A DNA stretch of 7,842 nt from Sedimentibacter sp. (GTDB taxonomy: Bacteria > Bacillota > Clostridia > Tissierellales > Sedimentibacteraceae), in assembly GCA_029256005.1 (NCBI GenBank), contig JAQSYS010000069.1:1-7842 (forward strand), given 5' to 3'. Below, piece by piece: positions 1-4,964 of the stretch. The position numbers and the translations under genes are program-made. Under the pieces are notes generated by a model. It saw only the letters and a program-made list of their open reading frames with translations. It did no database searches and was not told the origin of the DNA. How positions within the stretch are numbered: position 1 is the first letter of the stretch; the number at the start of each line of letters is the position of its first letter.

Positions 1-477
1 AGAGGAAATGTTTCGGAAATTAAAAGAATTGCAACAGGCAAGGGTTCTACATCTGGTGTAGATGCAAGTGAAATGGACAAGATAACAGAGAATAATGTTT
101 ATGAAGTTGCGCAGATGGCTAAAGAGTTAAGCAAAAAAATGGACTGTGTTATAGTTGTGTCTGGACCTATTGACATTGTTGCAGATAAATCAACTTCATA
201 CATCATCAGAAACGGACATCCTATAATGGCAAGAATAACCGGGTCAGGTTGTATGTCAACTGCTCTTATAGGGGCTTTTTGCGGAGCTAATAAAGGGAAC
301 ATAGTAGAAGCATCTGCAGCGGCAGTTGCTAGTATGGGTGTATGTGGAGAACTAGCTTTTAAGAAAATGAAATTAACAGAAGGCGGAACAATGACTTTCA
401 GAATGTTATTAATTGATTATATCAGCAATATGACATCTGAAATGATAAACAAGGAGATAAACATTGAAAAAATTTAA
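1..477 (+). CDS. thiM: Hydroxyethylthiazole kinase ThiM, C-terminal part (5' end outside window)
   Basis: The reading frame is open from base 1, so the gene enters from the left. The visible 158 residues are the C-terminal part of a protein usually about 265-275 residues long; the ATG at 73 is an internal Met, not the start. ThiM phosphorylates the thiazole alcohol (HET) with ATP in the cytoplasm, salvaging the thiazole half of thiamine. Recognisable family segments are RGNVSEIKRIA followed by GVDA at the left edge, VVSGPIDIVAD, the catalytic GSGCMSTALIGAF loop with its Cys, and the C-terminal GTMTFRMLLIDYI. The ribokinase-like fold is inferred from these motifs. The last 14 nt overlap the next gene, implying translational coupling, and thiE and thiD follow on the same strand. 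The family call is secure; only the N-terminal part cannot be checked. Confidence 0.95.
   Translation, partial: RGNVSEIKRIATGKGSTSGVDASEMDKITENNVYEVAQMAKELSKKMDCVIVVSGPIDIVADKSTSYIIRNGHPIMARITGSGCMSTALIGAFCGANKGNIVEASAAAVASMGVCGELAFKKMKLTEGGTMTFRMLLIDYISNMTSEMINKEINIEKI
451..456 (+). promoter_or_regulatory. Ribosome binding site deciding the TTG start of the HAD gene
   Basis: AAGGAG lies inside the 3' end of thiM, 7 nt before a TTG codon at 464. Starting there gives the full HAD N-terminus, with the nucleophile motif beginning at residue 9. No in-frame ATG lies upstream of that motif at a usable distance, so TTG is the likely start. Confidence 0.8.
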
Positions 478-1105
478 ATATTGCATATTTGATTTGGATG
501 GAACATTGCTGGATTCTATGTCAGCATGGCATAACCTTGGAAAAGATTATCTTTTAATGAAGGGTGTAATTCCACCACATGACTTAAATAAAATTCTGGC
601 ATCCATGTCCATGCTGGAATCTGCTGAATACTTCAGACAAGCATTTAAAATTAATTTGAGTACTGAAGAAATTATTACTGGTGTGAATGAATTAATAGCA
701 GGTAAATATAAAAATGAGCTTGTATTAAAACCTTATGTTAAGGAATATTTGCAAAAGCTTAAAGATGAAAATGTTAAAATGTGCATTGCAACTGCAACAC
801 CGCTGAAAATGGCAAATACTGCACTGGAACGAAATGAAATAGTAAATTATTTCTCTTTTGTAGCAAGCTGTGATGAAGTGGGAGTTGGTAAAAATAAACC
901 TGATATTTTTTACATGGCTGCAAAAAAACTAGATGCAGACCCGTCAGACATTGCTGTTTACGATGATGCAGATTTTGCACTTATAACAGCAAAGGAAGCT
1001 GGTTTTTTTACAATTGGGGTTTATGATGAAAGTTTTAATGACAAGAAGAAAGATATTCAATTAATAAGTGATATGTACATTGAATCCTTCAAGGAGCTTT
1101 TGTAG
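464..1105 (+). CDS. HAD-superfamily phosphatase embedded in the thiamine salvage operon
   Basis: This is a 213-residue cytoplasmic haloacid-dehalogenase-type hydrolase of the phosphoglycolate phosphatase/beta-phosphoglucomutase-like group. Motif I is FDLDGTLLDS, with nucleophile Asp10 and acid/base Asp12. A helical cap region spans roughly residues 15-90. Motif II is CIATATP (Thr110), the motif III Lys is probably Lys143 in GKNKPDIF, and motif IV is VYDDAD (Asp167-Asp168). All catalytic positions are present, so it should be an active Mg-dependent phosphatase. It starts at TTG inside thiM (14-nt overlap) and is followed by thiE after 67 nt, so it is probably co-translated with thiamine enzymes. 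From context it could dephosphorylate thiamine phosphate, a phosphorylated precursor or a damaged metabolite. The sequence does not reveal the substrate, and a general phosphatase is possible. The family is certain and the role is inferred. Confidence 0.88.
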   Translation: MKKFKYCIFDLDGTLLDSMSAWHNLGKDYLLMKGVIPPHDLNKILASMSMLESAEYFRQAFKINLSTEEIITGVNELIAGKYKNELVLKPYVKEYLQKLKDENVKMCIATATPLKMANTALERNEIVNYFSFVASCDEVGVGKNKPDIFYMAAKKLDADPSDIAVYDDADFALITAKEAGFFTIGVYDESFNDKKKDIQLISDMYIESFKELL

Positions 1106-1159
1106 ATGTTGACATGCTAAAGTGGGGATAAAGCTTGTAAATTATTAAAAATAAATATT

Positions 1160-1163
1160 GGAG
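1160..1163 (+). promoter_or_regulatory. Ribosome binding site deciding the thiE start
   Basis: GGAG lies 9 nt before ATG 1173. The alternative upstream TTG at 1158 overlaps this Shine-Dalgarno sequence and has no good site of its own, so thiE is placed at 1173, giving an N-terminus of MYSEKLNN. Confidence 0.75.
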
Positions 1164-1172
1164 AAAGTTATT

Positions 1173-1829
1173 ATGTATTCAGAAAAGTTAAACAATTTAA
1201 GAAATAATTTATGTCTTTATGCAATTACTGACAGAACATGGCTTGGTGAAAGAACATTAGCCCAAGTTGTGGAAGAAGCAATATTAGGAGGAGCAACTTT
1301 CATTCAACTAAGAGAAAAAAACATGGATTACGATGAATTTCTCAAGGCTGCAATTGAAGTAAAGACTGTTACCGATAAATACAATGTTCCTTTTGTAATA
1401 AATGACAATGTTGATATAGCTGTTGCTGTTGGAGCAGATGGAGCTCACATTGGTCAGAGTGATGAAGAAATAAAAATAGCAAGAGAAAAACTTGGACCTG
1501 ATAAAATAATTGGTCTATCTGCAAGTACATTAGAAGAAGCTATAAAAGCAGAACAAAATGGAGCTGATTATCTGGGAGTTGGTGCTGTATTTAATACTAC
1601 TACAAAGCAAAATACAAGAACGATTTCAACTGAAGCTTTAAATGAAATTTGTAGAACTGTAAAAATACCTGTTGTAGCTATTGGTGGAATTTCTAAAGAA
1701 AATATTCTTGAGCTTAAAGGTGCGGGAATTGCAGGTATATCTGTAGTGTCTGCAATTTTTGCACAAGACGATATTAAACATGCAACTTGTGATCTTCTGA
1801 AATTAACAAAACAAATAATTGAAATCTAA
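1173..1829 (+). CDS. thiE: Thiamine-phosphate synthase ThiE
   Basis: This 218-residue protein has the usual ThiE length and fold signature (TIM barrel). It joins HMP pyrophosphate and thiazole phosphate to give thiamine phosphate and pyrophosphate in the cytoplasm. Visible motifs in order are LYAITDR (15-21), QLREK (45-49, pyrophosphate/substrate contact), INDNVDIA (76-83), GAHIGQSD (90-97), LSAST (115-119), DYLGVGAVFNTTTKQN (132-147) and IPVVAIGGIS (165-174), followed by GISVVSAI near the C-terminus. All landmark residues seem intact. The start at ATG 1173 is preferred over TTG 1158 because GGAG sits just upstream of the ATG. Its stop codon overlaps the thiD ribosome binding site, so thiE and thiD are tightly coupled. 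It supplies the coupling step between the products of ThiM and ThiD. Confidence 0.97.
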   Translation: MYSEKLNNLRNNLCLYAITDRTWLGERTLAQVVEEAILGGATFIQLREKNMDYDEFLKAAIEVKTVTDKYNVPFVINDNVDIAVAVGADGAHIGQSDEEIKIAREKLGPDKIIGLSASTLEEAIKAEQNGADYLGVGAVFNTTTKQNTRTISTEALNEICRTVKIPVVAIGGISKENILELKGAGIAGISVVSAIFAQDDIKHATCDLLKLTKQIIEI

Positions 1830-1839
1830 GGTGGTAGAA

Positions 1840-2619
1840 ATGAAAAAGGTATTAACTATAGCAGGTTCAGATTCAAGTGGTGGCGCAGGTATTCAAGCAG
1901 ATTTAAAAACAATGACCAGTCATAAAATTTATGGCATGAGTGTCATAACTGCATTAACTGCACAAAATACCACTGGTGTGTTTGGTATATATGAATCTTC
2001 TCCCGAGTTTGTATCACTACAGCTAGACGCTGTTTTTAGTGATATATATCCTGATGCAGTAAAAATCGGTATGGTATCTAACAAGGAAATAATTTCTGTT
2101 ATAGCAGACAAACTTGTGGAGTATAAAGCGAAGAATATAGTTCTTGATCCTGTAATGGTTGCAACAAGTGGAAGTAGATTATTCAAGGACGATGCTATTG
2201 AGATGCTTATAAAAAAATTAGTTCCGTTTGCAAAAGTTATAACACCGAATATTCATGAAGCCGAAGTTCTTTGTGGTTTTGTAATTAGTAATAAAAAAGA
2301 TATGCAAAAGGCTGCAATAAAAATATCTGAAATCTACTCAGGAGGTATTTTAATTAAAGGTGGGCATTTAACTGAATGCAGTGATGATTTGTTATTTGAA
2401 CATGATGAATTTATTTGGTATGAGCAATCAAAAATAAATAATCCAAATACTCATGGAACAGGATGTACATTATCATCTGCAATAGCTTGCAATCTTGCAG
2501 AAGGCTTTAACATAAAAGAAAGTATTCAAAATGCAAAGAATTATATAACAGGTGCTCTTAAAGATAATTTGGATTTAGGAAAAGGAAGTGGCCCTTTAAA
2601 TCATTGTTGGAATTTGTAA
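1840..2619 (+). CDS. thiD: Hydroxymethylpyrimidine/phosphomethylpyrimidine kinase ThiD
   Basis: This 259-residue ribokinase-family enzyme phosphorylates HMP to HMP-P and HMP-P to HMP-PP, providing the pyrimidine substrate for ThiE. Motifs are TIAGSDSSGGAGIQAD (6-21), TALTAQNT with Gln42 that contacts the pyrimidine, VLDPVM (101-106), VITPNIHEAE (133-142), LIKGGH (171-176), and the catalytic NTHGTGCTLSSA loop with Cys209. The C-terminal GPLNH motif is typical of the family. The start was moved to ATG 1840, because AAGGTGG at 1828-1834 lies 5 nt upstream and an in-frame TTG at 1819 would lie within thiE. The gap after thiE is only 10 nt. No clear terminator follows it before the next promoter, so some read-through into the rhodanese operon is possible. 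The single kinase domain has no ThiE or TenA fusion. Confidence 0.97.
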   Translation: MKKVLTIAGSDSSGGAGIQADLKTMTSHKIYGMSVITALTAQNTTGVFGIYESSPEFVSLQLDAVFSDIYPDAVKIGMVSNKEIISVIADKLVEYKAKNIVLDPVMVATSGSRLFKDDAIEMLIKKLVPFAKVITPNIHEAEVLCGFVISNKKDMQKAAIKISEIYSGGILIKGGHLTECSDDLLFEHDEFIWYEQSKINNPNTHGTGCTLSSAIACNLAEGFNIKESIQNAKNYITGALKDNLDLGKGSGPLNHCWNL

Positions 2620-2631
2620 TGTGACATAATC

Positions 2632-2660
2632 ACTGTACTTAAAAAATCTTATGATATAAT
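2632..2660 (+). promoter_or_regulatory. Extended -10 promoter of the rhodanese operon
   Basis: A perfect TATAAT at 2655-2660 is preceded by TG at 2652-2653, giving TGATATAAT, a full extended -10 element. The -35 position at 17-bp spacing (ACTGTA, 2632-2637) is poor, which fits extended -10 or activator-dependent use. Transcription would start near 2667, about 30 nt before the ATG. A short dyad, GTGA-N5-TCAC (2621-2633), overlaps the -35 region and is a weak operator candidate. Confidence 0.7.
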
Positions 2661-2696
2661 CAAAACATAATAAATTAAGAATTTCAGGAGGAAATT

Positions 2697-3017
2697 ATGT
2701 TTGGATTATTAAAAAAAGAAGAATGCAAAATGTTACATGTAAATGAAATAGATGAATTATTAGGAAAAATTGAGTTAATAGATATTAGGGAACCATATGA
2801 ATATTTAGGAGGAAGCATAAAAGGAGCTAAAAACATCCCAATGCAAAAGCTTATCAGTGAGCCATCTAAATATCTAAGAGAAGGTAATGAATATTATTTA
2901 ATGTGCTTATCAGGTGCGAGAAGTTCAAGAACATGCAGATATTTGACAAAGCTTGGATATGATGTAGTTAATGTTACTGGCGGTTTTGGTTCATATGTTG
3001 GGACTAAAAGAAAATGA
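2697..3017 (+). CDS. Single-domain rhodanese-like sulfurtransferase
   Basis: This is a 106-residue cytoplasmic rhodanese-domain protein. LIDIREPYEYLGGSIKGAKN (27-46) is the typical rhodanese front half, with DxR and the E-P/E-Y motif. The active-site loop is CLSGARS with Cys70, which would carry the persulfide, and TKLGYDVVNVTGGFGSY (84-100) is the usual back half. There is no signal peptide or membrane segment. A second Cys at 80 and Cys10 may or may not matter. AGGAGG at 2686-2691 sits 5 nt before the ATG, a strong ribosome binding site. It is the first gene of a two-gene operon with a rhodanese-fused flavoprotein 17 nt downstream, so it probably passes or receives sulfane sulfur in the same process. 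The native sulfur donor and acceptor cannot be read from sequence. Confidence 0.92.
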   Translation: MFGLLKKEECKMLHVNEIDELLGKIELIDIREPYEYLGGSIKGAKNIPMQKLISEPSKYLREGNEYYLMCLSGARSSRTCRYLTKLGYDVVNVTGGFGSYVGTKRK

Positions 3018-3022
3018 TTAAG

Positions 3023-3028
3023 AAGGAG
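3023..3028 (+). promoter_or_regulatory. Ribosome binding site deciding the flavoprotein start
   Basis: AAGGAG lies 6 nt before ATG 3035. A second in-frame ATG at 3014 overlaps the rhodanese stop as ATGA but has no equally good site. The family N-terminus (KILIVGGVAGG) begins right after the 3035 ATG, so 3035 is preferred. Confidence 0.75.
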
Positions 3029-3034
3029 AATATT

Positions 3035-4735
3035 ATGAAAAGAAAGATATTGATAGTCGGTGGTGTTGCAGGGGGAGCGTCGGCTGCAGCAAGATTGAGA
3101 AGAAACAGCGAGGAAGATGAAATTATAATGTTTGAAAAAGGTCCTCATGTGAGTTTTTCTAATTGTTCTCTTCCTTATCATTTAAGCGGAATAGTTGAGA
3201 ATGCAGATGATTTAGTATTAATGGATCCAGAGCTGTTTTTTACACAATATAATATAGAAGCAAGAGTAAACAATGAAGTGATTTCTATAAATAAAGAAGA
3301 AAAATATATAACTGTTAAGGACTTGATATCAAATAAAACATACAATGAATCTTATGATAAATTGATACTTTCTCCTGGGGCAAGACCTATTGTTCCAAGG
3401 ATACCGGGCATTGAATCAGTTAATGTTTATACAGTAAGAAATGTTGTTGATATTGATAAATTAAACAAAGCAGTAAAAAATTCTGCTTCAAAAAATATTT
3501 CTGTAATAGGCGGGGGCTTCATTGGTGTAGAAGTAGCAGAAAATTTAAGGGAAGCAGGTTACAATGTATCACTTGTAGAAGGAACCGATCAGATATTAAG
3601 ACCTTTTGATTATGATATGGTACAAATATTTCATAAAGAAATTTATGACAAGGGTATTGACTTAATTATTGGGGACAAAGTAGAAAAATTTGAAGAAAAT
3701 AAAGTTGTTCTATCATCAGGAAAAAGATTGGATGCTGATGTGGTTGTAATGGCAATAGGGGTTGCTCCGGAAACAAGTTTGGCTAAGGATGCGGGATTGG
3801 ATATAGGAATTACCGGTGCAATAAGTGTTGATAAAAATTATAGAACCAGCAATGATGATATATATGCCATTGGAGATTCAATTGAAATATACCATGCATT
3901 AACAAACACAAAATCAAAGCTAGCACTAGCAGGCCCTGCTTTAAAACAAGCAAGAACAGCTGCAGACAGTATACATCAAAAAAACACAACAAATAAAGGA
4001 TATATTGGTTCATCAGCAATAAAGGTATTTGGATTCAACGGTGCTTCAACCGGGTTAAATGAATCACTCATAAAAGCACTTGATATGAAAATAAGTTATG
4101 ATATAGTCAGAATCATTCCATCAGATAAGGTTGGACTTATGCCTGATGCAGCACCAATTCATTTTAAACTTTTATATGAAGTTCCAACAGGCAAAATTCT
4201 CGGAGCACAAGCAATAGGCATAGGAGATGTAACAAAGCGTATTGATTTGATTGCAACTGTAATTAAATTCGGTGGAACATTAGAAGATTTGAAGGATTTG
4301 GAACTCACTTATGCGCCTCCATTTTCAACTGCTAAGGATGTAGTAAATTACGCTGGATATGTGGGATCAAATTTATTGAATGGCGATTTCAAACAAATAA
4401 ATATTGATAAGGTAAGAACACTAGTAGAAAACAATGAATTTATAATAGATGTCAGAGAAAAAAACGAATACGAAAGAGGTCATATTAATGGTGCAGTAAA
4501 TATACCATTAAGTGAACTTAGAAAAAGAGTAAATGAAATTCCTAAAGATAAACCTGTATATGTACACTGCAGATCAGGTCAAAGAAGTTACAATGCAATA
4601 ATGGCTCTGCAAAACTTAGGATATAAAAACCTCTATAATATAGCCGGAAGCTACTTGGGAATTTCATTTTATGAATACTTCAATGATAAATCTCTTAACA
4701 GAGAAAGTATAATGACTGAGTACAATTTTGAATAA
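3035..4735 (+). CDS. CoA-disulfide-reductase-like FAD/NAD(P)H oxidoreductase with C-terminal rhodanese domain
   Basis: This 566-residue cytoplasmic flavoprotein resembles the CoADR-rhodanese fusions characterised in other bacteria as CoA disulfide, polysulfide or persulfide reductases. The FAD motif is VGGVAGGASAAARLRR (7-22). The single redox Cys44 lies in SFSNCSLPYH. The NAD(P)H motif is VIGGGFIGVEVAE (157-169) and the second FAD motif is YAIGD (277-281). The dimerisation domain includes YAPPFSTAKD (Tyr426 onward), matching the Tyr419 region of the S. aureus enzyme. The rhodanese domain covers about 455-555, with IIDVREKNEYERGHINGA and active loop HCRSGQRS (Cys512). By eye, the HANYYPG-like segment of known CoA disulfide reductases is here DKVGLMPD (Leu368-Met369), so a conserved Tyr pair is absent. 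It probably reduces persulfides or polysulfides delivered by the rhodanese parts using NAD(P)H. The exact substrate is uncertain. A terminator follows closely. Confidence 0.92.
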   Translation: MKRKILIVGGVAGGASAAARLRRNSEEDEIIMFEKGPHVSFSNCSLPYHLSGIVENADDLVLMDPELFFTQYNIEARVNNEVISINKEEKYITVKDLISNKTYNESYDKLILSPGARPIVPRIPGIESVNVYTVRNVVDIDKLNKAVKNSASKNISVIGGGFIGVEVAENLREAGYNVSLVEGTDQILRPFDYDMVQIFHKEIYDKGIDLIIGDKVEKFEENKVVLSSGKRLDADVVVMAIGVAPETSLAKDAGLDIGITGAISVDKNYRTSNDDIYAIGDSIEIYHALTNTKSKLALAGPALKQARTAADSIHQKNTTNKGYIGSSAIKVFGFNGASTGLNESLIKALDMKISYDIVRIIPSDKVGLMPDAAPIHFKLLYEVPTGKILGAQAIGIGDVTKRIDLIATVIKFGGTLEDLKDLELTYAPPFSTAKDVVNYAGYVGSNLLNGDFKQINIDKVRTLVENNEFIIDVREKNEYERGHINGAVNIPLSELRKRVNEIPKDKPVYVHCRSGQRSYNAIMALQNLGYKNLYNIAGSYLGISFYEYFNDKSLNRESIMTEYNFE

Positions 4736-4748
4736 GTTTTAATCAGTA

Positions 4749-4779
4749 ACGCCCCTTGCATAAGGGGTGTTTTTATTTT
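4749..4779 (+). terminator. Rho-independent terminator of the rhodanese/flavoprotein operon
   Basis: A 9-bp stem, ACGCCCCTT with AAGGGGTGT (one G-T wobble), has a GCAT loop and is followed by TTTTATTTT. It starts 13 nt after the flavoprotein stop. It is GC-rich in an otherwise AT-rich gap, so termination here is very likely. Confidence 0.93.
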
Positions 4780-4842
4780 AAATTGTTTGCCATACTGTTA
4801 TTTTGTTTTTAAATGTTATAGATACTAAAAAAATTAGCAATG

Positions 4843-4860
4843 TATGACAAATTACGACAA
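4843..4860 (+). promoter_or_regulatory. Tandem Spo0A-box-like direct repeat upstream of the kinase gene
   Basis: TATGACAA (4843-4850) and TACGACAA (4853-4860) repeat with exactly one helical turn between them. On the minus strand they read TGTCATA and TGTCGTA, matching the Spo0A box TGTCGAA at 5/7 and 6/7 positions. Short AT-rich matches arise by chance, so this is tentative. The site is about 105-120 nt before the kinase ATG. Confidence 0.35.
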
Positions 4861-4873
4861 TATAAGACCAAAA

Positions 4874-4903
4874 TTGAGGTTAATATATTATTATTATTAT
4901 TAT
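4874..4903 (+). promoter_or_regulatory. Possible promoter of the PAS histidine kinase gene
   Basis: TTGAGG (4874-4879) is a fair -35 hexamer, with TATTAT (4898-4903) as a -10 at 18-bp spacing. The -10 falls inside the ATT repeat, so several equivalent -10s exist and the exact start cannot be fixed. A terminator upstream implies that a separate promoter must exist somewhere in 4780-4950. Confidence 0.4.
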
Positions 4904-4925
4904 TATGATTATTAAATAATATATT
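4882..4925. repeat. ATT trinucleotide tract within an 11-bp inverted repeat
   Basis: AATATATTATT (4882-4892) is the exact reverse complement of AATAATATATT (4915-4925). The 22-nt spacer, with part of the left arm, contains six ATT units (4887-4904), one ATG interruption and further ATT units. It lies 40-83 nt before the kinase ATG, where it could act as an operator or a 5' leader structure, or be neutral low-complexity DNA. Confidence 0.7.
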
Positions 4926-4964
4926 CAAAATTTAGATATTTACTTTATAAGAGGAGTTTTTTAT

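Noticed and set aside
1109..1137. Perfect TTGACA in the HAD-thiE gap as an internal promoter
   Set aside because: At 16-18 bp spacing the downstream hexamers (AAGCTT, AGCTTG, GCTTGT) do not resemble a -10 element, so the hexamer is probably chance.
2620..2660. Terminator after thiD
   Set aside because: The only hairpin is a 4-bp dyad with no T tract, so it would not terminate transcription; read-through into the next operon stays possible.
3014..3034. Longer flavoprotein start at ATG 3014 overlapping the rhodanese stop
   Set aside because: The added seven residues are mostly encoded by the Shine-Dalgarno region of the 3035 start, and the family N-terminus begins right after 3035.
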